DNA of 64,000 bases from Epinephelus fuscoguttatus (taxonomy: Eukaryota; Chordata; Actinopteri; Perciformes; Serranidae): positions 4,916,922 to 4,980,921 of the forward strand of contig NC_064756.1 in NCBI RefSeq assembly GCF_011397635.1, given 5' to 3'. The translations under genes and the position numbers were made by a program. Below are positions 1-19,700 of this stretch, piece after piece. Each line of letters opens with the position of its first letter. Position 1 is the first letter of the stretch. Under the pieces are notes generated by a model. The model ran no database searches, was not told the DNA's origin, and saw only the letters and a list, made by a program, of their open reading frames with translations.

Positions 1-431
1 AACATTCTGCTGAGAGGCGGTGCAGCATTTTGTCACAATGTACGGTATCTTTTAAAATCTATCATCTCTGTGCCAAACTAGCACCAAGTATTTCCACAGC
101 TTTACACTCGTCATGGTGGGAAAGCTTTGGAATTAACATTTAAATCGTTCCACCGTGAAGCTCTGAAATCCAAAGTTATGAAAAATTCTGGGATGACATG
201 TTTTTATACGAGCACTGAGTGTCTACAGTGAAAGCAGAACAGTACCCAGTGTGGAAGCAAGTAATCGCCATGATCATTTGAATCTTATCAGCCTCATTTT
301 GAGATGTAATCACTGCTGCATCCTTTATTTTGAAATTTAAATACAGCTGAATTTGCTGCGGTGAAATATCACAGATACCCAGGCTCGACTGCTGATCCCT
401 GGTGTCGCTGATGTGTCTGAACTGAACTTTA
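1..431. other. Intronic/flanking sequence, nothing recognised
   Basis: No open frame, splice-bounded coding segment or recognisable repeat was seen. By position it should belong to the long ecel1 intron (or flank) upstream of the first visible exon at 7078. Confidence 0.4.
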
Positions 432-852
432 AAGGTCCAGTGTGCAGGATTTAGGGGGATCTATATGCAGAAATATAATATCATATACAGTAATAAGTAT
501 GTTTTCTTTAGTGTATAATCACCTGAAAATAAGAATCGTTGTGTTTTCGTTACCTTAGTATGAGCTGTTTATATTTACACAGGGAGCAGGTCCTCCTCTA
601 CAGAGATTGCCTTGTTGCACTGCCATGTTTCTACAGTAGCCCAGAATGGACAAACCAAACACTGGCTCAACATAGGGACATTTGTGTTTTTGCATAGGTA
701 TAGTGTTTTTACCAGTTTAAATCACCTGGTCTGTTTGTTTTGAGGAGGAAGACACCTCTGTGGATAATTCAGCTTCTGGTGAAAACCTCCTGAACATCTG
801 GGACCAGCTGCACAAAAACACCTTAAGTTTTTTCCTGAAGTATGACATTTAA

Positions 853-2002
853 AGGGAAATTTTGTTTTTTTTTCAACCTGTCTCCTATCGTCCTAAATTT
901 GTTTCAAGTGACTAGTGACATAAAAATAATAGTTAGCATGTTAGCCGTTAGCCTAGATACAGCCGGGGCGCATAGTAGCATCAGACCTGTTAAAACGTAA
1001 GTGAACGGGCAACCTTCAAGTGCAAAGTTAGTCCACTAAACAAGCTTTTTTTCCACAAAGACCGCCTCATATCGTTAGGATAAATGTCAGAGAACATATA
1101 GAAAACCACATGTAAACGTGTTGTCTTACCTTACTGGTGTGCTGCCATGTTTGTTTACCATTTAGCTCTGCTTTCCAAAGTGTGGCTGAAATCTCACGAG
1201 CTCTAGATAAAGCCCAGCTGGATACTACTCCAGGTGGAGGTGTCTCGTCCTCGGTCACATCCAGACCTTGAAAATAAGGCTGCAACCGGTCCCATTCCTT
1301 GCAACAGAGGCATTCCTCTTCTGTGGGCACTGGGGCACAGCATTCACAGGTACACCACCAATCTCCAGAGCTACGCAGCCTTGCAGCAGCCATTCCTCCT
1401 CTCTCGTCCTCTACCTGTTGCGCCTCTCTCTCTCTCTCCTCCATTCTTCAATTTCACGAAGCTCTTCGTCAGTGTATTCTGGCTCAAATAAATAAGGGCG
1501 GCCATCAGACTCTGCAAAATCAAATTCCTCCTCCACAAAGTCGAAGTCTGGCAAAAAGTCAGCCATTATTCTATAAATCTTTCATAAAATAAATGAATGA
1601 ACTTTTCAGGCTCCTGTCCGGTTCTGCCTTCCAGCTGTTGCTGCTTGTTCAGGCACGGTATGAGATCGCTGCTTGTTCTCGCGATATTTTGGCCGCACTT
1701 TGGAAAGGAGAGCTAAATGGTAAACAAACATGGCAGCACACCGGTAAGGTAAGACAACACATTTACATGTCGTTTTCTATATGTTCTCTGACATTTATCC
1801 TAACGATATGAGGCGGTCTTTGTGGAAAAAAAGCTTGTTTAGTGGACTAACTTTGCACTTGAAGGTTGCCCGTTCACTTACGTTTTAACAGGTCTGTATC
1901 TAGGCTAACAGCTAACATGCTAACTATTATTTTTATGTCACTAGTCACTTGAAACAAATTTAGGATGATAGGAGACAGGTTGAAATAAACTGAAATTTCC
2001 CT
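853..2002. mobile_element. Kolobok-like TTAA element, copy 1 (internally deleted)
   Basis: The termini AGGGAAATTT...AAATTTCCCT are flanked on both sides by TTAA (849-852, 2003-2006). Terminal inverted repeats run about 300 bp (853 to about 1165, and about 1720 to 2002). TTAA target sites plus an AGGG start fit the Kolobok superfamily; piggyBac also uses TTAA, but its ends usually differ. Near-identical copies lie at 34480 and 61348. Between the repeats only the 5' part of one minus-strand ORF remains, so this copy is non-autonomous. Confidence 0.6.
1204..1566 (-). pseudogene. Frameshifted P2X7-ballast-like ORF in Kolobok-like copy 1
   Basis: This is the same ORF as the intact one at 34938. 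The start codon is at 1566 (minus strand). The frame is lost in the purine-rich AG run around 1430-1450, where the repeat number differs from the intact copy. Downstream the frame resumes and includes the W-C-x-C-x-x-C...E-E-C-x-C-C cysteine cluster, then runs into the terminal repeat because the rest of the element is deleted. It is unlikely to be functional. Confidence 0.6.
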
Positions 2003-2895
2003 TTAAGGCTTAATTTCTCCTTAGCTGAGAGATTTACACAGTTGCACAGAATCTCTTAAAAGGTTTCCTTAGTTTAGGAGAAACTTTAACTCACTTATTG
2101 CCTTGACAGAGATTTTACATCGATAAAAGTTTCCATTGAGATTGTTTGTTTGCTTGGACTCACACTTGTGATGCGTGTTAGCGTCTCACAGAGTTGTCTC
2201 ATATTTAGATTGTGAAAAAATGGCAGACAAAAAAGCAGACAAGAAAACCATATTGGTCAGAAGAGGAAAAGATTTTACTTCTGGAGAATACAATCACACT
2301 TCAAAGTTAATTTATTCCCCAAATACCAGAAAACAGAAAACTATTGTAGGAAGAAGCAACAAAAAAGAATTCAGTCAAATCTATGGCGTAAAATCAAAAG
2401 TGTATATGTTGGGTTCTCCTGGTCGCAGAACACTCTTCTCAGGGTGTGTTAGTGGTTTTTTATTTATCACCATTAACTCGGTCATGTTGCAGTTAAGATA
2501 GAGTCAGAGGTACCTTAATTTGTTTTTTTTGTTTTTTACGTTGCTTTGGTTGCTAAGGTCTTCCCTGCAACAGTTGAGGGATTCCTTAAGTATAAGACCA
2601 TGAGAAGGAGAAAACCATACATACTTAAGTGAACATTTTAAGGAAACCTTGAGAAGACTCAAGGGTGTTTTGTGCAACCGATTTTAATTTGAGGAATCCT
2701 TAAGTCGGGCTGTAAGGAAAATCTTAACCTAAGCTGTGTTGTGCACCCAGCCCCTGGATCTTAAGTTATCAGAGAAAAAAGGTGACCACACATTAGCATG
2801 TGTTGCTGAAGGAATTCTAACCAGGGGAAGTTTTAGCTGGTTGCAATCTGCAATTCACCACTAGATGCCACCTAAATCTTACACAGTACTCAGTA

Positions 2896-4234
2896 GTGAT
2901 AAAATTTCAAAATAAGTTTGCTACTAAGATCTAAATCATTGTGGGTATTATTTGCTTCCATGCCTTAATTTTGGGAATATTAACACACATTTTCACACTA
3001 TAATAGATAAATAAATAATTTAACAAAAACAGCAAACTTTGTATTAAATGTGGCCTTGATGATTACAAATCTGACCAGATATTCAGTTCCAGCTCGTAGC
3101 ACTTGACATTCTCACTCCCACCTCCCATCTCGGCCCATGTTGCTGCTCGTTCAGTGAAATTTCACGTCTATATATGACACACTGGGTATCCTTCTGCGTT
3201 TGTTGTCAATGTTCTGGGACAGCATGCCAGTTTATGCCTGTTATATGTCTTGTGTCTTTTCAAATTACACTTCCGTTGTACAGTTTCTGCTCGTTAGATG
3301 CATCCAGTCTTTTTCAAAACAAACTCACAACGTTGGTTAAACACCTCACATTTATCTTTAAGTCCTTGTGCAACAAAAGCACGTGATTTGGTTCTACATT
3401 CATGTGGGAAGCAGACACCGGGCTCCTGGGTGAAAGTTCTGTGTGTGTTGGACCAATCCACCAAACCTACCTATGATACAACAAAGCACAAAAAACAAAC
3501 GAAAAAACAAAACAAACACAAAAAAAGATACAAGAAAAAGAAAACAGGGCGTACAGATTAAAAGACTTCTTTGAACACATGATTTTAACATGACATTTTA
3601 GTCATTAGAATGTAATGTAATGCATTCATTCTTTCAGCACAGCACAAAAATGCATTGACACTTGGGTACATTATGTTATTAACATGAGGTGATGCAACTG
3701 CTTTAAAAGTGTTTCCACAGATATGCCATGGAAAAAAATAAATAAATCAAGCAGACAATGTGCAGTCATGGACATTGAACACTATGGCAGCTAACTCAGG
3801 TTTAGGAGTGTCCATGAACGCACCAACAATACAGCTTTTAAATAGGTTCCTATCATATATTGTTATCAGATAGGTTCTTATCTAACAGTTATCATAAAAA
3901 TAAAGTGATGTATTACCTGTCCTAAGTAGGTTTCAGCTGATTGTGAGTTGATTAACATACAATACTGGCATGAATTAAAACCCAGTGGCTGCCTGGATTC
4001 TGGGAAATCACCCACACCAATTTGGGAAATGGTCAGTGAGAAACTAGTGCAGTGCAGCTCTGAGGAATGTGCAGGTAGACATCTATTTTCCCTCTCAACA
4101 AACCCTTTGTTAACCAAAGCTATTCACCAAGGAGCAAACCTGCTGCTGCCAGTATTCAGCATTATTCTAAGCCAGTACATACAACAGTCCAAATAGCTGC
4201 ACCTCCTGCATTCATATCAGCTCCCCTGACTCAC

Positions 4235-4266
<32 letters not shown>

Positions 4267-4396
4267 CACCCCTCAATTAGCAGTTTGTGTACCCAACATT
4301 AGCTAACACTTCTATGTCTTCATTAGAGGTGATCACCACTACTTCCTCTACCTGCTGCCATGCATGCTAATCAATATTAATTAATGATGTAGTAAA

Positions 4397-4441
<45 letters not shown>

Positions 4442-4506
4442 TGCCTGTCCCCTTGAAATTATTACTGCAGCAGCCCTAACCTCCCATAAACTCTCGCTCT
4501 CACACT

Positions 4507-4568
<62 letters not shown>

Positions 4569-5496
4569 CGGCTCTCCACCACCACGTCGAGTATAATGAA
4601 GCTTCAATCAGCCAGTTAGTTTAGCGGGGGAGTCGGGCCCGGTGTGAGGCAGCGTATCGACTAGCTGTCAGAAAGTCATTTTCAGACGTAGCCATGTGAA
4701 TAGCCCCGAGTCTGCCCTCTCATCGCTCTCTATATCTGCATGTGGCACAAAGACAGCTCTCCAGCCCGGCCCAGGGTCAAGGGGAGGTGGAGCCACCCGC
4801 TGCTTTCTGGAAGCAGGGGGCACGTGCAGGGTGTGAGCCAGTGGGTGCTCACACAAGTCTGGGACGTGTTACAGGAGGGCTGTGTTTCTGTGTCCACACC
4901 TTGAGAAGTTAAGAGTTATGTTCACACTGCAGCTGAAAGGTCCCCACACATGTAGAACAGATATCTGATGTTTTCTAATCAGTGTGAACAGAAAAATGCG
5001 GCATTGAGCTTCTTTCCATTCAGTACTGAGACACATGGATCCAAAATTAGATCCCAAGTGCAACTTGCATTTTCTCTGGTTTGGCTGAGCAGAATTAGCG
5101 ATGAGGACAAAGGGATGAAAAACAAGAGAGAGAGCTGTCTGTAGTGAGACTCATAGTATCAGTCAAAATGCATACGTTCTGAAAAAGTGATTCTCAAAAT
5201 GGGGTTCGGGACCCTCAGGAGTCTGTGGCACTCTGCCAGGAGGTCTAATGTAATGCTGTAATTGATTTAGGGTAATCAGAATCCACATTTTATTTAGCCT
5301 GTTTGCACTAAAGCAGGATTTATACATCTGCATCGCAGTGACGCAGACCTCCTGTCTGTCTCTGTAAGCTGAAACCATTTCCCTCAGTGGAAACAAAGCT
5401 TTGATTTACTTTAATTTCACAGATAAGAAACAATAAATTATGAAGACAATAAAGCCTCCACAAAAATATCATTTTAAGTCTTGTGTGTGATTTATC
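2896..5496. other. Intronic sequence with (CA)n/(GT)n microsatellites
   Basis: No exon was recognised. The stretch holds a (CA)n tract at about 4234-4263, a (GT)n tract at about 4401-4440 and a second (CA)n tract at about 4510-4569. The GT and CA tracts are inverted relative to each other and could pair. The open frames here are microsatellite translations. Confidence 0.6.
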
Positions 5497-5920
5497 CTGG
5501 CTTCATATGAGCAGAGGAAATCTGTGCTCATCGCTAGGCTAATTTATACAATGTAAAATGCCATAGGCTTGTGCTAATAACGTTAGCATGTTGTATTCGT
5601 TTGGAAAACTTGTTCAGTATAAGACAGTTGTTTTGTCAGTGAACCTTATGAGTTGTAATGGAGCTGAATTTTGTAACGTTACCTTTGTTAAATGTTGCTG
5701 TTGTCCCTGGCTTCATGTGAGTAGAGGAAAACTCTGCTAGTTGCTAGGCTAATTTATACAATGTAAAATGCCATAGGCTTGTGCTAATAACGTTAGCATG
5801 TTGTATTTGTGGGGAAAATGTGTCCAGATAAAGACAAGTGTTTGTCTGTGAATGCTGCGAGTTATAGTGAAGCTGATTTGTGTACTTGTGTTTGAAACTG
5901 TCTCTATTAAGCCATGTTTA
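5497..5920. repeat. Two-copy tandem duplication, period about 210 bp
   Basis: The segment starting CTGGCTTCATATGAGCAGAG at about 5497 recurs at about 5707. Between them is a nearly identical core containing AATTTATACAATGTAAAATG and GTGCTAATAACGTTAGCATG. The copies have diverged in their 3' halves. No coding function is apparent. Confidence 0.7.
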
Positions 5921-6659
5921 ATGTGTGTTTAATGTGTGTTTTAAATCAATTAAACTTTACAGCACTTCACAGAAACCACCAACTAGTGTTTTGGAGGTGT
6001 AACTACAGAGTGACACAGACACACCACTGCACAAGTATAAATAAAGTAAAACACTTTCCCCGAATTCAAACTTCTCTTTCGAGCTCTGATCAGGCCGACC
6101 CTACACGAACATTAACAGTTTGTGTCCAAACCCAACCTGATTTTAAAAAAAAACAACAAAAAAAAAAACAGTTTTTACATTAAAAGAAATAATGAATAAT
6201 GCCTGTGGCATGAGGGGGAAACACGGCGGGACAACAAAAGTTAGGGAGGCAGCAGTCTGAGCAGGGGCGGGCAGGAGTGGTGGTGGATGGGTGTTTACTT
6301 CCTGTAAGACTGTGAAGCCAAACCCTGTTCTTTTTTCCTAAACCCAACCGTGTGCATGTGTTGTTGAAGGAAAACAACATCATTTTGCGGTGTTGTACCG
6401 ATGTAGTGCTTTTATTTTGAAAGAGCCTGTATGCAAACTGTACATTTCCTGTGAAAACAGAAGTGTATTTTGAAAACAGACAGGCTGAAGTTGACACGGC
6501 GTCCCAGAATGTCAACAACCAACACACCCAGGGTACCTTGGACGTCATATGTGGACGTGGAGAGTCCATGACCAAACGTGGACATGTGACAAGGTCTGAG
6601 AGAGAATGTGTTGGCACAATTCCACAGTGAATTTAATTGATCAAAGGTGTGTTTTATTG

Positions 6660-6950
6660 CTGTGGCTGTAGACGAGGTAGCGCAGGTTGACCACTAATCA
6701 GACGACCAGTCCCCGGCTCCTCCGGTCCACATGTCGAAGTATCCTCGGGCAAGATACTGAACCCCAGATTGCTGGTGTGTGAGTGCATGTGAATGTTTGA
6801 CAGAGTAGCAGGTGGCACCTTGTATAACAGCCTCAGCCTCCAGTGTGTGAATGTGTGTGTGAATGGGTGAATGTAGCATATTGAGTAAAAGCACTTTGAG
6901 TGGTCGGAAGACTCTGTGCTGTAGAAGTGCGAGTCCATTTCCCTTTACTT
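6660..6950. repeat. Fish interspersed repeat (non-LTR 3'-end type)
   Basis: Contains the phrase GTGAATGGGTGAATGT, then AAAGCACTTTGAGTGGTCGG, and ends near a GTCCATTTCCC motif. I recognise this as the 3' region of a very abundant teleost repeat. The exact family was not determined. Confidence 0.5.
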
Positions 6951-7077
6951 ATGAATTCAATGTTCCTTTCCAAAGGTCAAGCCTTGATATAAGTGGAGGC
7001 AATTCAAGACTTTTAAGCACCTGTGGAGACCAGGGAAGTTTTGTGTAATGCTCCATATTTCTCCTTCCTGCTGCCAG

Positions 7078-15204
<8,127 letters not shown>

Positions 15205-16675
15205 CCTCACCTCGCCGCCTGCCTGTTGACCCTGGGATGAACTTCTTCACAGCCCCAAACACACAACCTGTCCTACATCACACATTCATCAGAGCCCACA
15301 GGATGATACAGCGTGCATAAAGCCGACAGTATTCTTGCCTTTGAAGGACACAGGGAAGAAATGCATCTCTTTTTTTAACATCATCAGTGCACGTTTTCAG
15401 TTTTCACACAGCTGTCGTTTCTCTGTACTAACCGAGCTAAAGCATGAGTCACACGACCATCGCTCATGTACATATATATCATTTGATTATATATATTTTT
15501 CTATGTTTAAATTTAATTTCAAATCATCTATTTTTCTATTTTAGCAGATACACCATGAACATCATGAGCTATTTGTTTTTTAATTAAGCAACCTGTTCCC
15601 CAATCGTTTCTCCTCTCTGTAGCATCAGCTAGAAAAACTTCAGCATATCAGAAGATTAAAGGTTGGCAGCCAGCAGTGATTTGTGTCCCAGATGTACACT
15701 GGACAAGGACCAATTAAAAATGAACTGAGCTCAGTAGCATCCTTGTGCCTGCCAAAATGCTGTTGGTGTTCTTTCAGTTTGGTGTTGGAGTCTGATTTGT
15801 CTCGCACTGCTGCGCTCTTGTGGCCGCAGAGAGCAATGGTCACTGTTCCAGTGTCACGACCGTCGTATTGTTTGCCTGCATTGGTCTCTTGTTAACTGTG
15901 AGTGTTTGTACGGTTTCTAAGATTTGTCAACTTTTTTTAAGAAAAAAAAAAACAGAAGGTGGACTCATGGTGGGTGTTTTTCTCAGGATTTGTAGCATAG
16001 TGCAGCGCCAAATGGAGGATCTTTGTGTCTCTGTCTACATTCAACTCTTCAGCCCACAGTAAGATCGCAGAGGAGCTGGTGTACTTATCAAACATTGGAT
16101 GAACAAGGAGATGTTTTTCCTCGCTGGGATTCACAGCACGGGCAGCAGCTTGACCCCAGAGCTGAGAACATTTTCTCCTGGAAACAGAATCTCCTCTGCT
16201 GTTGGATTATTCACGTCCCTGTCTCCCTGATGAACTCCCACTGATCTCATACAACCCAGGATTCAAGTGAGAGGGAGACGAGAGGTCACGTTATACAGTA
16301 TATTAACAGTTAACTCGCCAAATAACAAGCCAACACTCTGTACATAAGAAAGAGCAACTATGGTAGATGGAGAATCATACATTTGTACGCAGTGTTATTT
16401 AAAAAAAAATTACTTTTCTATAAACTGTTGGTACAAAAAAATCTGAATCTTTGTACAGTGGAGTATATCAGATGTTATGGCTGTACAGTTTGTTTTGATG
16501 AGAGTGCATGTTTCCCTCCTGACCATCATTAAATTCAGATCGATATAGCTGGAGGACATCACACACACACACACACATATCCGACTCTATAGCTGCTATT
16601 TCACACATGGCTGCTATCTCTTCCTCTCTGTTGGTCATCGTTTAATGTTTGAATAAATACAAAGGATCACTGTGT
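15205..16675 (+). other. ecel1: ecel1 3' untranslated region (inferred)
   Basis: After the TGA at 15202 no splice-bounded coding sequence follows on the + strand. The first good AATAAA with room for a cleavage site is at 16652-16657, giving a 3'UTR of about 1.47 kb. It includes a short (CA)n tract near 16560. Long AU-rich 3'UTRs are usual for neuronal genes; the actual end is inferred. Confidence 0.55.
16641..16657. terminator. Back-to-back polyadenylation signals for ecel1 (+) and ccdc150 (-)
   Basis: AATAAA (16652-16657) serves the + strand. TTTAAT (16641-16646) is ATTAAA, a common variant signal, on the - strand. They lie five bases apart. ecel1 would be cleaved near 16670-16680 and ccdc150 near 16620-16630, so the two mature 3' ends would overlap by about 50 nt. 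The minus signal is 90 nt past the ccdc150 stop codon. This is read from consensus only. Confidence 0.5.
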
Positions 16676-16735
16676 CATGTTGCTTCCCCCTGTGCTCAGG
16701 TGTGTGTGTGTTTGTGTGAGATACGTCCGTTATCA

Positions 16736-19700
16736 TCAGTGTGATTGTTTTGTCAGCTGTGTCCTCACAGGCGTGGATCCTCCAGCGATGTGAGCCAGCT
16801 CTCTCTTGGCCTCCCAGCGTTGGATGGTTGATGTCCACCTCTCCCACTCTGCCTCGCGTTTGTGTAAAACCTGCAAAACCCAGCAGGAATCAAACACATT
16901 TACATACGACATCGACAAGCTGTGCAAACCAGACGGGTGTTTCATAAAATGAGATTACCAGTTAAACCAGTTACAATCTGCCAAGCTGAAACAGTTCCTC
17001 CCTGAAGGTTCCTCTTTGCTGCAGCAGGGATCAGTTTCAGACTGCAATTTTGGTGTATTGAAAATTTGAGCTCATATCTTTTTTTTTTGGTTTAGAGTGC
17101 ACTCTATTTTAGTCAGCTTATGTGCTTTTAAATGAATCACATTAAAACACAGCTATGGCACAGTGTGTCCCACCGCAGCTGCCTCATAGTGAGTGTCCCT
17201 TTTTCTCTTTAAATGTCGCCTAAATAAAATTAAAGAACCAGACCCGCAAAAACAGGAACCCATCTTTCAGCAAGACTCGTGCTGCTGTCAGACCTAGAGT
17301 TGTCTCCTTTGGTCTGAATCAGGGACTCATGTTGTTCCAAGGTTCGTGTTCTCACGGCAGCATTTACAAGAGGACCAGATCAAATGCCTTGTGTGAGAAA
17401 GCTGCTCTTGATTGGTCAGAATTTCCATGTGGGAAAAATCCAGGAAGTAAAGCAAACGTTGAAGAAGAGTACACTTGCAAGATAAATGTGACACTTTCTA
17501 ATGTCACAATGGAGGGACAACTACGCAGGTTGATTTTAGCGCTGCTCATCGTGGACTATATTGCTGTCATTGTTCATTTTAGTCAAAGCATACAGTTTGA
17601 AAACGAGGCGCGGCTCCAACTAGAAAACAATGTTTTGATGCATTGGATGTGCTGAATGTGCATATTAAGGCAGTACAGGAGGAGGTGCACATTAATAATC
17701 CTCCAGGACTGTAACATGCTCATGTTTAACCCAAACAATGTGTCATGTGACTGCAGTTGCTTCACATCCAGGTCGCAACACGTTCTCACCACAAACCAAC
17801 CGCACCAGAGTTCCTTTGGAACCGGACTGAGACCACCTCTTCAAAAAGGTCTCGGTCCGGTTGTTTTGGTGCACACCTGAGTGTGATTGCTGTGTTCACA
17901 CCTGCCCAAACGAACCGCACTGAGGAGGGGAACCAACTTGAGTTTGAGTTGAACTTACTGGACATATTCAATCGCCCCACAATACACTGTCTCTTTAGAC
18001 TGCGCAATGTCCAGCAACAGCGGAGATTTTAAGTCAGGCAAAAAGCTGTTTAACAATCATTCAGTCATTTATGTAGTGACCAACCCTAAACTTCAGCTGC
18101 TACTGGTTGCTAATTGTCTGAATTGTTTGGACGTGCACTTGGAAAATTACTCCTAATCTTTTCCAATACTGTATATCATCATATGTTTATTTTCTCTCCA
18201 GTGTTCGTAATGTCTGTCTAACTTCCCATAAGTTTCAACACAAAGTTCCAATAATTGCAGCCATATAAATCTTAATCCGAGCACAGTCGAAAACTGTTTG
18301 CTTCCCACTACCAGCAACACCTGTGCTTACTGGCATGAACTTAAATACCATGGCCTGACTCGGCCAGTAACATAGGCCACCTAGTGGTGTGGCAGGATAA
18401 TACTCCACTCTAATATGTCCCTTTATTTAGGTTATATGATAATACATTGTACTTATATATTTGTTCAGGCGAGAAATTAAGTATTTAGATTCCCAATATA
18501 TGGTCAGTTTATCCAAATAACGCCTGTTTGGAAATTTTATGTGACGTTTTTAGAGATGTATGATCCACCAGCCAGGTCAGACCAGCCATCAGTCATGTGA
18601 CTTCATTGTAAAAAGCTTATTGGTAATGGCACAGTTAATCGTTAATGTAGTAGGCAGTATGCAGTACAGTCAGTACACTGTACTGAAAGCTCAAGAGACA
18701 CGAATCCCATCGTCTTGTGCCTGTTTGGTCTGTCAAAGCTAGCCTAACACCTGATGCATACCACACAATGGAAAGGTCCAGTTTAATTTGTTTTCCAGGG
18801 AGATTCTAGGAGAATTCCAGGAGACTGACAACTCTCAGCTTAATTTGTGTTTTACAAAGGTGACTCAGTAGAGCAGAGCTGACTGTGAAACGCAGGGCAT
18901 TAAATGAGTCCAACAAAGTGAACCAGGATTAAACCATTTCATTAAACCATCTCAGAGCTATGGTGAGAGTTAAAGCCTGGTTTAAGAACTGCGTGGTCAT
19001 GACTCTGAAACACAGACCAGAGTCACCAGGCACAAATCACATCAGTGAGGTGACGGACGTGTAAAGACCAAACTGTGATGCAACAAGATTCAAAATCTAT
19101 GAGCGGCCCTTTGAGATGTAAATCATACTTGGTTTTACAAGTTACATCATAATCTCACACACACACCACTATACCCTCACACAAACACTACCAAACCCTC
19201 TGGTATCTACATACATACTTGTACAACAAGGGATAATAGTATGTATGTCAGTATGGTGGTATATGTAAATGAAGAAAACAGTGTATGTAAGACAACAGAC
19301 TAATATATGTATGAGACAATATTATTAGATTCTAAACAAAGAATAAATAGTACCTGTGAATACAAATAATCATGTGTAGGGACAAAGAGACAGTGAATGT
19401 ATGACACAATGACTTCATGTGTGAATGACAGTAGTTATTTGTATGAGTTTGATTGAAACGAAAATAAAACTAAATTCTCAGCTCCTGATTGGCTATCTTT
19501 GATGCGGGAGCGAATTTCTCAGTTCCTGGTTGGCTATCTATGATGACGAAGCGAATTTCCGCGACATGTCCCGCCTACTCGGATGAATCTGACAAGATGG
19601 CGGACCGGGAGCGACTGAGTGAAGCCGTTTGCCTCTTAAATAACACTTTAAACTCTCCAGTCGTCGTCACAACAGTGTCAGAAATGTTGGATGGAAGTCG

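Larger units (their letters stand above)
801..2753. mobile_element. PIF/Harbinger-like DNA transposon, interrupted
   Basis: The terminal repeats GGACCAGCTGCAC (left) and GTGCACCCAGCCC (right) are imperfect inverted copies. They are flanked by the 3-bp direct repeat CTG at 798-800 and 2754-2756, as expected for PIF/Harbinger insertions. Inside, around 2220-2420, is a decayed frame that can be read as a Myb/SANT-like start (K-P-Y-W-S-E-E-E-K) followed by frameshifts. This resembles the DNA-binding accessory protein of Harbinger elements. The SANT reading is weak; the repeat ends and target duplication are the better evidence. Confidence 0.55.
432..2895. mobile_element. Old DNA element ('family A'), outermost shell of a nested insertion
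   Basis: The left end (GGTCCAGTGTGCAGGATTTA) and right end (reading TAAATCTTACACAGTACT) are imperfect inverted repeats. Parts of the body recur at 38.46-40.13 kb, 43.26-43.39 kb and about 35.4-35.7 kb, which shows a dispersed family. The element is interrupted here by a PIF/Harbinger-like element (801-2753), which is itself interrupted by a Kolobok-like element. No coding capacity of its own was seen. Confidence 0.5.

Noticed and set aside
4367-4619. Overlapping open frames of about 72 codons on both strands
   Set aside because: They are translations of (GT)n/(CA)n microsatellites.
6180-6617. 145-codon minus-strand open frame in the ecel1 intron
   Set aside because: No homology recognised and no splice-bounded segment; length alone is not enough in a 64-kb window.
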